From NCBI GenBank assembly GCA_004297945.1, contig SCRC01000039.1, positions 1 to 37,057 on the forward strand: a stretch of DNA of 37,057 bases, in the 5' to 3' direction. The position numbers were made by a program, and so were the translations under genes. The notes below the pieces were generated by a model, which saw nothing but the letters and a program-made list of their open reading frames with translations, did not search any database and was not told the origin of the DNA. This DNA comes from Candidimonas sp. (GTDB lineage Bacteria; Pseudomonadota; Gammaproteobacteria; Burkholderiales; Burkholderiaceae_B). Below are positions 29,835-37,057 of this stretch, one piece after another; within the stretch, counting starts at the first letter, position 1; each line of letters begins with the position of its first letter.

Positions 29835-31166
29835 ATGACTAATAGCCCTATCGCCAGTAAAGCAGTACCTTGTCGCCGCATCGGAACAGGCCCTTTGCAT
29901 CATTTCTTTGGCTACTACAACAAAAGCAATTGGGACGCGAGCGGCCGCTATTTGCTGGCTAACCAGGTGCCGATGATGGACGCCGATCTGACCCCCGATC
30001 TTGTAGCCGAAGTGGGCTTTTTTGATTTGCACGATAGCGACAGCTATTTCAGCCTGGGCCAAACCACGGCCTGGAATTGGCAGATGGGTTGTCAGCTGCA
30101 ATGGCTCGACGGGATGCCGGGGCACCAGTTCATTTACAACGTTCGAACGGCCAACAAGGCTTCTTTCTACCCTGGATTTGGCTCGTGTATTTATAATGTG
30201 GATACGAAGCAGGTAAGGCAATTGCCCCTGCCGATATACGTGGCTGCACCCAATAGCCGTTATGCCTTGTGTGTCGACTATCGCCGTCTTTATATTACGC
30301 ATGAAACCATAGGGTATGGCGAGCACGGGCCGCCACGCGCCATGCCTCACGCGCCTGGCGACGACGGGATTCATTACATGGATCTGGCCAGTGGTGAATC
30401 GCACCTGTTGTTAAGCTACAGGAGCTTGCGCGAGTTTCATCCGCGCGTATCGATGGATAGGGCGATTCATTGGGTCAGCCATATCGAGATCAATCCCGCC
30501 TCCTCGCGAATTCTGTTCCTGCACCGCTGGACCGAACGGGTCAAAGACGAAACCTGTTTCTTGCATCGTTTGATTACCGTCAACCCGGACGGGACCGACA
30601 TGCGCTTGCTGGAATGCTCGGACCACCCCTTGCCGCAGCTGGCTGATGATTTCGATCCATCTGCTGTCGGTACCTTCGACTACGAGAAATCCGAATATCA
30701 GATCTCTCATCCGCTGTGGATGGACGATAGCCATATTATTGTTTGGGGGCCCCATAACGGCGAGATTCACTATCATCTTTATGAGGACAGCGAAGGGGGG
30801 GAGGTCAGGGTTATAGGCCGTGATGTTTTGACCGAAAACGGTCACATGACGTTCTCCCCTACGAACAAGCGCTGGCTGTTAAGCGATACCTATCCCGACG
30901 CGGCCACGAGTCAGCGCATTCTATTTTTGTTTGACATGGAAAGCGGGCTGCGCCATGACTTGGGCAGCTTTTATACCGACCCCGATCTTCGAAAAGAAAA
31001 CCGTTGCGATCTGCATCCGCGCTGGAGCCGCGACGGCAATCAGGCATGTATCGATTCCGTGCACGAATTGCAGCGCCAGATGTACGTCCTGGATGTCTCA
31101 CATATTGTAGGAACGGGTGGCCGTACCGCGGTCGCCAGCAACACGCGTATTTTCGATAAATTTTAG
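29835..31166 (+). CDS. Oligogalacturonate-lyase-like beta-propeller protein
   Basis: The protein has 443 residues from ATG at 29835; a TTG nine bases earlier is possible. There is no signal peptide, so it is cytoplasmic. Propeller-type repeats run through the protein: HHFFGYYNKSNWDASGRYLL (21-40), GHMTFSPTNKRWLLSDTYPD (337-356) and DLHPRWSRDGNQACIDSVH (392-410, then RQMYVLD). These blocks match the oligogalacturonate lyase (PL22) and TolB-like propeller family, where a Mn-binding site is formed by His and Gln. Candidate ligands include His312 and His314 in EIHYHLY. The action on uronate oligomers is not established here. It leads an operon with an amino-acid-type ABC importer. Confidence 0.75.
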   Translation: MTNSPIASKAVPCRRIGTGPLHHFFGYYNKSNWDASGRYLLANQVPMMDADLTPDLVAEVGFFDLHDSDSYFSLGQTTAWNWQMGCQLQWLDGMPGHQFIYNVRTANKASFYPGFGSCIYNVDTKQVRQLPLPIYVAAPNSRYALCVDYRRLYITHETIGYGEHGPPRAMPHAPGDDGIHYMDLASGESHLLLSYRSLREFHPRVSMDRAIHWVSHIEINPASSRILFLHRWTERVKDETCFLHRLITVNPDGTDMRLLECSDHPLPQLADDFDPSAVGTFDYEKSEYQISHPLWMDDSHIIVWGPHNGEIHYHLYEDSEGGEVRVIGRDVLTENGHMTFSPTNKRWLLSDTYPDAATSQRILFLFDMESGLRHDLGSFYTDPDLRKENRCDLHPRWSRDGNQACIDSVHELQRQMYVLDVSHIVGTGGRTAVASNTRIFDKF

Positions 31167-31231
31167 AACAGGCAATCGACAGCCATCATTTCCAGATGGC
31201 GCCATGCCAACCTTGCAAAGGAGCAGCAACC

Positions 31232-32164
31232 ATGAAACGCAGAATCGGCGCATTATGTAAAAGTGTCTTGTTTGGCCAGTGCATCGCCGCCCTGGCCCTG
31301 ACTGTGGGAGCGGGTTCGGCGTTTGCTGCCGACGGCGGCTTGTCGGGCACGATGAAGAAAATCAAGGACGACGGTGTGGTAGTCATGGGATTTCGCGACG
31401 CCTCGATTCCGTTTTCGTATTATGACGTGAATCAAAAGCCTATCGGCTATTCAATGGACATCAGCAATCTGATTATCGCCGAGCTTAAAAAGAAATTGAA
31501 CATGCCAGACTTGAAAGTTCGGCAGATTCCCATTACCTCGCAAAACCGGATTTCCCTGTTGCAGAACGGCACCTTCGATTTCGAGTGCACAACCACGACG
31601 AACAACGCGTCACGCGCCAAGCAGGTTGACTTCACCAACAGCATTTTCGAGATAGGCACCCGTTTGTTGGTGCGCAAGGAATCGGGCATTAAAGATTTCT
31701 CCGATCTTAAGGGGAAAACAGTGGTGGTCGGGGCGGGCACGACGTCTGAAAAAATCATACGCAGCATGAACGTCGAGAAGAAGATGGGCATGAGCATCAT
31801 GAGCGGCAAGGATCACAGCGAGTCGTTTTTGATGCTGTCAACGGGCCGCGCGAAAGCCATGATGATGGACGACGCCTTGTTGGCCGGTGAACGGGCCAAG
31901 ACGAAGAATCCGTCCGACTATGTGATTACCGGCACGCCGCAGTCCTACGAAGCATACGGCTGTATGGTTCGTAAAAACGACGATGGGCTGAAGTCTTTGA
32001 TGAATGCCGTGATTGCTCATGCGGAAACCTCGGGCGAGGCGGAGAAAATTTATAACAAATGGTTTATGAGTCCTATTCCTCCCAAGAATCTGAATCTTGA
32101 TTTCCCCTTGTCGGATACGATGAAAAAATTATTTGCGCATCCCAACGACAAGCCGGCGTCGTGA
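31232..32164 (+). CDS. Periplasmic amino-acid-type binding protein (GltI-like)
   Basis: The protein has 310 residues from ATG at 31232, with AAAGGAG 8 bases before it. A signal peptide of about 32 residues ends in GSAFA-ADGG. The mature part is a family-3 solute-binding fold: GVVVMGFRDASIPFSYYD, IGYSMDISNLIIAEL, NRISLLQNGTFDFECTTTTNN, and FSDLKGKTVVVGAGTTSEK. These match glutamate/aspartate-binding GltI and relatives. It is followed by two permease genes of the same type. The link to the propeller gene upstream suggests that an acidic compound other than glutamate could be the ligand, but this is inference. Confidence 0.9.
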   Translation: MKRRIGALCKSVLFGQCIAALALTVGAGSAFAADGGLSGTMKKIKDDGVVVMGFRDASIPFSYYDVNQKPIGYSMDISNLIIAELKKKLNMPDLKVRQIPITSQNRISLLQNGTFDFECTTTTNNASRAKQVDFTNSIFEIGTRLLVRKESGIKDFSDLKGKTVVVGAGTTSEKIIRSMNVEKKMGMSIMSGKDHSESFLMLSTGRAKAMMMDDALLAGERAKTKNPSDYVITGTPQSYEAYGCMVRKNDDGLKSLMNAVIAHAETSGEAEKIYNKWFMSPIPPKNLNLDFPLSDTMKKLFAHPNDKPAS

Positions 32165-32196
32165 TTGTGAGTGGCGCGGTATGCTTTTGCGCTTAT

Positions 32197-32212
32197 GCCC
32201 TTGTGGGTGCCA
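32197..32212 (+). repeat. REP-like element, 3' half
   Basis: GCCCTTGTGGGTGCCA: the loop and right stem without GTAG or left stem, 26 bases before a complete copy, as also seen near 9465. Confidence 0.5.
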
Positions 32213-32237
32213 TTGCGACAGCGTCCAGGTTGAATTT

Positions 32238-32262
32238 GTAGCGGCACCCCTTGTGGGTGCCA
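32238..32262 (+). repeat. REP-like element, complete (CACCC type)
   Basis: GTAG, C, GGCACCC, CTTGT, GGGTGCC, A, in the gap between the binding-protein and first permease genes. Placed inside an operon, it could affect mRNA stability, raising the ratio of binding protein to permease, as known for REP sequences in other operons. Confidence 0.85.
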
Positions 32263-32304
32263 GGAAATAGGCGGCCAAGGCCTTAGCCGCTCGTTGGGGT
32301 TTTG

Positions 32305-33042
32305 ATGGATTACAAATGGAACTGGGCCGTTTTGTTGCAGCCAGTGGCGACAGGCGAGCCCTCGACCTATTTGGGCTGGTTGCTTACCGGCTTTCTGAAT
32401 ACGGCGGCGCTCACAGCAGCGGGCTGGGTGCTGGCTTTGGTCATGGGTTCCGTGTTTGGCGTCATGCGGACTTTGCCCAATAAGTACTTGCGTGCGGGCG
32501 GCGCGATCTATGTATCGATTTTCCGAAACATCCCATTGATCGTGCAGTTTTTCATCTGGTATTTCGTCGTCCCCGAGCTTTTGCCAAAAGGCATGGGCGA
32601 CTGGCTGAAGAACCTGCCGCCTTACACGCAATTTTTTGTGGTCTCGGTGTTCTCCCTGGGCATTTACACTGGCTCGCGCATATGCGAGCAGGTGCGCGCG
32701 GGCATTAATTCCTTGCCGCGCGGGCAGCGTGGCGCGGGACTGGCCATGGGGTTCACCCTGCTGCAGACCTATCGTTATATCCTGCTGCCGGTGACATATC
32801 GCACGATTATCCCGCCGCTGACTTCCGAATTTCTGATTATTTCCAAAAACTCCGCCGTGGCCTCTACCATTGGCCTTCTTGAGCTTTCAGGTCAGGCGCG
32901 TCAGTTGGTCGACTATACCGCCCAGCCTTACGAATCCTTCATTTGTGTGACGCTGGGCTATGTGGTGCTGAATTTCCTGATCATCCGGTTGATGGGCTGG
33001 ATACGCAATCGTACGAAAGTGCCTGGTTTGTTGGGGGATTGA
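32305..33042 (+). CDS. Amino-acid-type ABC permease (GltJ-like)
   Basis: The protein has 245 residues with five membrane helices, from ATG at 32305. Family marks are the HisM-type opening GFLNTAALTAAGWVLALVMGSVFGVMRTL and the FRNIPLIVQFFIWYFVVPELL block, and the EAA-like loop EQVRAGINSLPRGQRGAGLAMGFT (shown in parts) that contacts the ATPase. The best match is the glutamate/aspartate permease GltJ. The next permease starts 1 base past the stop (TGATGTG), so they are coupled. Confidence 0.9.
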   Translation: MDYKWNWAVLLQPVATGEPSTYLGWLLTGFLNTAALTAAGWVLALVMGSVFGVMRTLPNKYLRAGGAIYVSIFRNIPLIVQFFIWYFVVPELLPKGMGDWLKNLPPYTQFFVVSVFSLGIYTGSRICEQVRAGINSLPRGQRGAGLAMGFTLLQTYRYILLPVTYRTIIPPLTSEFLIISKNSAVASTIGLLELSGQARQLVDYTAQPYESFICVTLGYVVLNFLIIRLMGWIRNRTKVPGLLGD

Positions 33043-33043
33043 T

Positions 33044-33724
33044 GTGTTTAACATAGACTGGACCATAATTTTCCAATCGCGTGCGCTGCTTTTCACAGGC
33101 ATGCTGGTGACCTTGAAAATTACGGTTGTGGCCATTGCGTGCGGATTAGCCTGGGGCACTGTTCTAGCGGTATGCAGTATCTCCAAGAATCGATTCCTGA
33201 CTATTTTTGCGCAATCGTACGTGTCGTTATTCAGGTCGATTCCACTGATTATGCTGTTGCTGTGGTTTTTTCTGATCGTGCCGCAGGTTTTAAAGTCGAT
33301 CTTCGATCTTTCACCCAGCGTGGATATCCGCCTGATTTCGGCCATGGTGGCGTATTCCCTTCTGGAAGCGGCATTTTTCTGTGAAATCCTGCGTGCAGGC
33401 ATCCAGAGCCTGCCGGCGGGCCAGTTTCATGCCGCCAAAGCCGTCGGCATGACTCCCTTCCAATCGATGCGCTACGTCATTTTGCCCCAGGCATTCAAGG
33501 CGATGCTGCCGATAGTGCTTACTCAATGCATTGTGATCTTTCAGGATACCTCGCTCGTTTACGTAATTGCCCTGGGCGACTTTTTTCGGCGCGCCACCAG
33601 CATCGGCGAACGCGATGGGACCATCGTGCAGATGCTGATATTTGCCGGTGTGGTGTATTGGATTATTTGCTCCCTGCTGACCTTGATTGTTAAATTGGTT
33701 CAGCAAAGGACGGCGCACCAATAG
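33044..33724 (+). CDS. Amino-acid-type ABC permease (GltK-like)
   Basis: The protein has 226 residues. The start is GTG at 33044, just after the TGA of the first permease, with GGGGGA before it; the overlapping ATG at 33042 is in a frame that stops at once. Typical marks are LLFTGMLVTLKITVVAIACGLAWGT, FRSIPLIMLLLWFFLIVPQVL, and the EAA-like loop EILRAGIQSLPAGQFHAAKAVGMTPFQ (in parts). With the preceding gene it forms the heterodimeric membrane channel. No ATPase gene follows: the next gene is glpK in the opposite direction, so the importer must use an ATPase encoded elsewhere. Confidence 0.9.
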   Translation: MFNIDWTIIFQSRALLFTGMLVTLKITVVAIACGLAWGTVLAVCSISKNRFLTIFAQSYVSLFRSIPLIMLLLWFFLIVPQVLKSIFDLSPSVDIRLISAMVAYSLLEAAFFCEILRAGIQSLPAGQFHAAKAVGMTPFQSMRYVILPQAFKAMLPIVLTQCIVIFQDTSLVYVIALGDFFRRATSIGERDGTIVQMLIFAGVVYWIICSLLTLIVKLVQQRTAHQ

Positions 33725-33748
33725 TAGCGGCAGCCCTCGTGGCTGCCA
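33724..33748 (+). repeat. REP-like element (CAGCC type)
   Basis: GTAG, C, GGCAGCC, CTCGT, GGCTGCC, A. It begins on the last base of the gltK-like stop codon and pairs in inverted orientation with the copy 35 bases away. Confidence 0.85.
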
Positions 33749-33782
33749 TTTTTGAGGGGTGGGGTGCAGGTTGTTGCGCCGA

Positions 33783-33825
33783 TGGCACCCACAAGGGGTG
33801 CCGCTACAACAAGGGGTGCCGCTAC
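33783..33825 (-). repeat. REP-like element with one extra tandem 5' half
   Basis: Forward strand: a full inverted CACCC-type copy (33783-33807), one base, then a second 17-base half ACAAGGGGTGCCGCTAC (33809-33825). On the minus strand the extra unit is GTAG, C, GGCACCC, CTTGT. The same kind of half-duplication is seen at 26188-26238. Confidence 0.85.
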
Positions 33826-33828
33826 AGA

Positions 33829-35322
33829 CTATTCCGCACAAGCCTGCCGCACAGCGTGTTCCCAGCGGTTCATCAAGGCCTGGGCATGGGCGGCGTCCAG
33901 TTGCGGGGTGAAGCGGCGCTCAACCTTCCAAAGGTCGGCAAGCTCTTGCTGGTTGCGATACACGCCGCAGGTCAAGCCTGCCAGGTAGGCGGCGCCCAGC
34001 GCGGTGGTTTCGATGATGGTTGGACGTACCACCGGGATGCCCAGCAGGTCGGCCTGGAACTGCATCAGCATATTGTTGACGCACGCACCGCCGTCGACCC
34101 GCACCTCTGCCAGGGGCGCTGCGCCTGCCGCCACGGCATCGCGGCTCATGGCCTGTAGCAGCGCTGTGCTTTGAAAGGCTATGCTTTCCAGTGCGGCACG
34201 CGCAATATGCGCCACGGTGGAGCCGCGGGTCAGCCCGGTAATGGCGCCACGCGCATTGGGTTGCCAGTAGGGAGCTCCCAGGCCCGTGAACGCGGGCACC
34301 AGCATGACGCCGCCCGAATCGGGTACGCTGCGTGCCAATTGCTCGACGTCGCTACTGTGCTCGAACGCATGCAGGCCGTCGCGCAGCCATTGCACCACGG
34401 CGCCGCCCACGAAAACGCTGCCTTCAATGGCAAATTCGGGTTGTGGCGTTATTTGCGCGGCGCTCGTGGTAATGAGGCCATTTTGCGATGCCTGGAATTT
34501 GTGCCCTGTGTGCATGAGCGTGAAGCAGCCGGTTCCATACGTGTTTTTGGCCATCCCTTCGCTAAAACACGCTTGCCCGAATAATGCGCTTTGCTGGTCG
34601 CCCGCTACGCCACAGATGGGAATCGCCTGGCCCAGGAAATCCGCGTGGCAAGCGCCATATTCCGCGCTTGAGGGCAAGACCCGCGGCATCAGGCCCGGCT
34701 CGATGTCCAGCGCGTGCAAAAGATCTTCGTCCCATTGATTACTGTGCACGTTAAACAACATGGTGCGCGACGCGTTGCTGACATCGGTGGCATGCACCTC
34801 GCCTCGGGTCAATTGCCAGATAAGCCAGGAATCGATTGTGCCAAACGCCAGATCGCCGTTGCGCGCCAGCGCGCGCGTGGCGGGCGCCTGATCCAGAATC
34901 CATTTGAGCTTGGTGCCTGAAAAATAGGCATCGATGCGCAGGCCTGTTTTCTGCAAGATTTCGGGCTCCAGCCCCTTGCCGCGCAATTCGGCGCACACGG
35001 GCTCGGTACGGTGGTCCTGCCAGACAATGGCGTTATAGATGGGCTGGCCGGTTTTGCGATTCCATACAACAGTGGTTTCCCGTTGATTGGTGATTCCGAT
35101 GGCGCGAATGTCGCTCGCTTTAAGATTGGCGCGGGCCAGCGCTTCCTGGGCCGTGCCAAGCTGCGTCTGCCATATCTCCAGCGGATCGTGTTCCACCCAT
35201 CCCGGTTCCGGGTAGATTTGGGTGAGCTCCTTTTGAGCCATTGCGACAATATTTCCGCTTGAGTCAAAAACAATGCTGCGCGAGCTGGAGGTGCCTTGAT
35301 CGAGAGCAAGCAGATAGGTCAT
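33829..35322 (-). CDS. glpK: Glycerol kinase
   Basis: The protein has 497 residues, the usual size. FGGY-kinase marks are clear: [16 protein letters not shown] at the N-terminus (phosphate loop), [43 protein letters not shown], and the ATP-binding C-terminal half with [22 protein letters not shown] and [19 protein letters not shown]. It phosphorylates glycerol to glycerol 3-phosphate in the cytoplasm. It is divergent from glpD, which oxidises that product. No glpF or glpR lies in view. Confidence 0.97.
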   Translation of the reverse strand: MTYLLALDQGTSSSRSIVFDSSGNIVAMAQKELTQIYPEPGWVEHDPLEIWQTQLGTAQEALARANLKASDIRAIGITNQRETTVVWNRKTGQPIYNAIVWQDHRTEPVCAELRGKGLEPEILQKTGLRIDAYFSGTKLKWILDQAPATRALARNGDLAFGTIDSWLIWQLTRGEVHATDVSNASRTMLFNVHSNQWDEDLLHALDIEPGLMPRVLPSSAEYGACHADFLGQAIPICGVAGDQQSALFGQACFSEGMAKNTYGTGCFTLMHTGHKFQASQNGLITTSAAQITPQPEFAIEGSVFVGGAVVQWLRDGLHAFEHSSDVEQLARSVPDSGGVMLVPAFTGLGAPYWQPNARGAITGLTRGSTVAHIARAALESIAFQSTALLQAMSRDAVAAGAAPLAEVRVDGGACVNNMLMQFQADLLGIPVVRPTIIETTALGAAYLAGLTCGVYRNQQELADLWKVERRFTPQLDAAHAQALMNRWEHAVRQACAE

Positions 35323-35387
35323 TTAAAGTACGCCGGTAGTTTTTAACCGTGTTTTAGCACACTAAGCGTTGCTGTCTTGCACTAAAA

Positions 35388-35400
35388 TTTCGTTTTTCGA
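35388..35400. promoter_or_regulatory. Possible GlpR/DeoR-type site between glpK and glpD
   Basis: TTTCGTTTTTCGA lies in the 93-base gap between the divergent genes. TTTCG-type repeats are common in sites of DeoR-family regulators such as GlpR. This is a weak pattern match, supported mainly by position. Confidence 0.3.
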
Positions 35401-35415
35401 GATTCTGCGATTCTT

Positions 35416-37011
35416 ATGATCATGGCGACTGCACTACCTACCGACCGAGCCCGCTTGTTATCGGCGCTGGCCCAAGCTCGCGAATACGATGTGGCGATTA
35501 TCGGAGGCGGAGCAACCGGCCTGGGCGTGGCGCTTGATGCCGCCTTGCGCGGCTTGTCGGTGGTGCTGCTGGAGTCGCATGATTTTGCCAAAGGCACATC
35601 GTCGCGGGCAACCAAGCTGGTTCATGGCGGGGTGCGCTATCTGGCTCAGGGCAATATTGCGCTGGTGCGCGAGGCCTTGCACGAACGCACCACGCTTTTG
35701 CGCAACGCGCCGCATTTGGCTCGGCCGCTCGCTTTTGTGATGCCCAGCTATAAGCTCTGGGAAACTCCGTTTTATGGTATAGGGCTAAAGGTTTACGACG
35801 CGCTGGCTGGCAAGGCGGGCCTAGGCTCTACGCAGTTCCTAAGTGCGGTGCAAACCGAATTATGCCTGCCGGGTGTCAAAATGAAGGGCCTCAAGGGCAG
35901 TGTCAAGTACTGGGACGGCCAGTTTGATGATGCCCGTCTGGCATTGGCTCTGGCTCGCACCGCGGCAACACGGGGTGCCTTGCTGGTGAATTATTGCGCG
36001 GTAACCGATTTGCTTCACGAGCAGGGGCGTATCGTGGGCTTGCGCTGCCAGGATGAGGAATTCGGTACCGAATATACGCTTCGGGCCAAATGCGTTATCA
36101 ATGCGGCGGGCGTTTGGGTGGACGAGATTCGTCAGAAGGATGGCGCGGCGCTGCACCGTATCGTCCGGCCCATGGTGGCGCCTAGCCAGGGCGTACATCT
36201 AGTGGTGGACAGCGATTTTTCGCCAGGCGACCATGCGATGCTGGTGCCCAAGACGCAAGACGGACGAGTATTGTTTGCAGTGCCTTGGCTGGGCAAGCTT
36301 ATTTTGGGCACTACCGATACGCCGCGTCACGATCTGGCGCGTGAACCCGATGCCTATGCCCGCGAGGTCGACTTTATATTAGGAGAATCCGCAAAATACC
36401 TGAAGCGTGCGCCCTCGCGCGCCGATGTCAGAAGCATTTGGGTGGGTTTGCGGCCCTTGGTGCGCCCGCCCGACGATGAAGAGGGCGACAATACTAAAAA
36501 AATCAGCCGGGAACATACCGTGCTGGTCAGCCCCAGCGGCCTTGTCACCGTGACAGGGGGCAAATGGACCACTTACCGCGCTATGGCAGAAGACGTATTG
36601 CGCAAATGCATTGAGGCGTCGTTGCTGTTTGATGTGCCGCCCAGCCAGACAGCCGACTACAAACTGGTCGGGGCGGGCGATGGTGGCGTGACACGCGTCA
36701 GCCTCACTGCGGCGCCAGGCTTGGACTCCTACGGCTGCGAGAGCGATTACGTGCAAAGTCTTGAGGGCCACGACCAGGAAATTACACCCGGCTTGAGCGA
36801 ATCGATGGTGCGATTTGCCGTGCGCTTCGAATATGCGCGTTGCGTCGAAGATGTGTTGGCCAGACGTTTCCGGCTGCTGTTCCTGGATGCCCGTCTGGCG
36901 GCTCAAGTTGCCCCACGTGTCGCGCAAATCGTGCAGGAAGAAACGGGCCTCGATCCCAGGCTGGAGATATTTTTGCAATTGGCCAGACATTATTCCAGCT
37001 TGCCGTCGTAG
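35416..37011 (+). CDS. glpD: Aerobic glycerol-3-phosphate dehydrogenase
   Basis: The protein has 531 residues from ATG at 35416; a second ATG two codons on is equally possible. The FAD-binding dinucleotide fold is YDVAIIGGGATGLGVALDAALRGLSVVLLE, followed by the family block FAKGTSSRATKLVHGGVRYL and later VNAAGVWVDEIR-type (INAAGVWVDEI), LILGTTDTPRHD, and TVTGGKWTTYRAMAEDVL. It oxidises glycerol 3-phosphate to dihydroxyacetone phosphate at the membrane and feeds electrons to ubiquinone. It is divergent from glpK. The stop is followed by two REP-like elements at the right edge of the window. Confidence 0.96.
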   Translation: MIMATALPTDRARLLSALAQAREYDVAIIGGGATGLGVALDAALRGLSVVLLESHDFAKGTSSRATKLVHGGVRYLAQGNIALVREALHERTTLLRNAPHLARPLAFVMPSYKLWETPFYGIGLKVYDALAGKAGLGSTQFLSAVQTELCLPGVKMKGLKGSVKYWDGQFDDARLALALARTAATRGALLVNYCAVTDLLHEQGRIVGLRCQDEEFGTEYTLRAKCVINAAGVWVDEIRQKDGAALHRIVRPMVAPSQGVHLVVDSDFSPGDHAMLVPKTQDGRVLFAVPWLGKLILGTTDTPRHDLAREPDAYAREVDFILGESAKYLKRAPSRADVRSIWVGLRPLVRPPDDEEGDNTKKISREHTVLVSPSGLVTVTGGKWTTYRAMAEDVLRKCIEASLLFDVPPSQTADYKLVGAGDGGVTRVSLTAAPGLDSYGCESDYVQSLEGHDQEITPGLSESMVRFAVRFEYARCVEDVLARRFRLLFLDARLAAQVAPRVAQIVQEETGLDPRLEIFLQLARHYSSLPS

Positions 37012-37030
37012 CGGTGGCCTTGTGGCCGCC
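37008..37030 (+). repeat. REP-like element, variant stem
   Basis: GTAG, C, GGTGGCC, TTGT, GGCCGCC. The stem is changed on both sides (one G-T pair) and still pairs; the loop is one base shorter. It overlaps the glpD stop codon. Confidence 0.7.
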
Positions 37031-37037
37031 CTTTGGT

Positions 37038-37057
37038 GTAGCGGCACCCCTTGTGGG
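37038..37057 (+). repeat. REP-like element, cut by the window edge
   Basis: GTAG, C, GGCACCC, CTTGT, GGG: a canonical copy that continues beyond the right edge. Confidence 0.8.

Noticed and set aside
29763..30404. 213-residue minus-strand frame over the propeller gene
   Set aside because: Antisense shadow; the plus-strand gene carries repeated family motifs.

Overview
The window looks like chromosomal DNA of a betaproteobacterium of the order Burkholderiales, most like the Alcaligenaceae (Bordetella, Achromobacter, Pusillimonas and relatives). The support is a Bug-type tricarboxylate-transporter binding protein with a decayed paralogue, a NodT/EmrA/EmrB efflux operon, the overall GC-rich codon style, and many dispersed hairpin repeats. 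No species assignment is possible from sequence reading alone.

Bases 1 to about 3960 are the end of a prophage or prophage remnant. It holds the tail end of one gene, a small lipoprotein, a DUF1353 protein, a coiled-coil membrane protein, and a compact three-gene overlapping operon: an acidic 88-residue protein, a helix-turn-helix regulator resembling the Aca2/YdiL family, and a 122-residue unknown. The operon has its own promoter with a palindrome filling the -35/-10 spacer. Next comes an SOS-type unit: a SRAP (YedK/HMCES-like) protein and a 78-residue partner behind a LexA-type box. The block stops beside the 3' end of a tRNA-Asn(GUU) gene, a plausible attachment site.

Bases 4200-9330 form a complete multidrug efflux module (NodT outer-membrane lipoprotein, EmrA, EmrB) with a MarR-type regulator. 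Matching operator-like sites lie at both promoters. Bases 9500-12840 hold a patatin-like phospholipase and a divergent LysR/YeiH pair. Bases 12960-16611 hold a broken Bug gene, a MarR regulator divergent from an intact Bug gene, and a CxPxR-type sulfatase. Bases 16687-18985 hold a SirB2-like membrane protein and an SbmA/YddA-type ABC half-transporter. Bases 19495-22381 hold a tautomerase, a DUF924 protein, a MobA-like nucleotidyltransferase and an NCS1 (CytX-like) permease.

Bases 22473-28641 hold cytochrome b561, DsbB with a tiny DUF5993 partner, a SulP anion transporter facing a small ribbon-helix-helix protein, a lipoate-ligase-like protein, a TM2 protein and a methyltransferase. Bases 28788-33724 are a LysR regulator divergent from an oligogalacturonate-lyase-like beta-propeller gene followed by an amino-acid-type ABC importer that lacks its ATPase gene. 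The window ends with divergent glpK and glpD.

From about 9.4 kb onward the intergenic spaces carry roughly twenty copies or fragments of a short REP-like element: GTAG, one base, a 7-bp stem, a 5-base loop, the matching stem. Paired stem changes show that the hairpin is conserved. None is seen in the prophage or efflux region. Two loci carry extra tandem copies of only the 5' half of the element.
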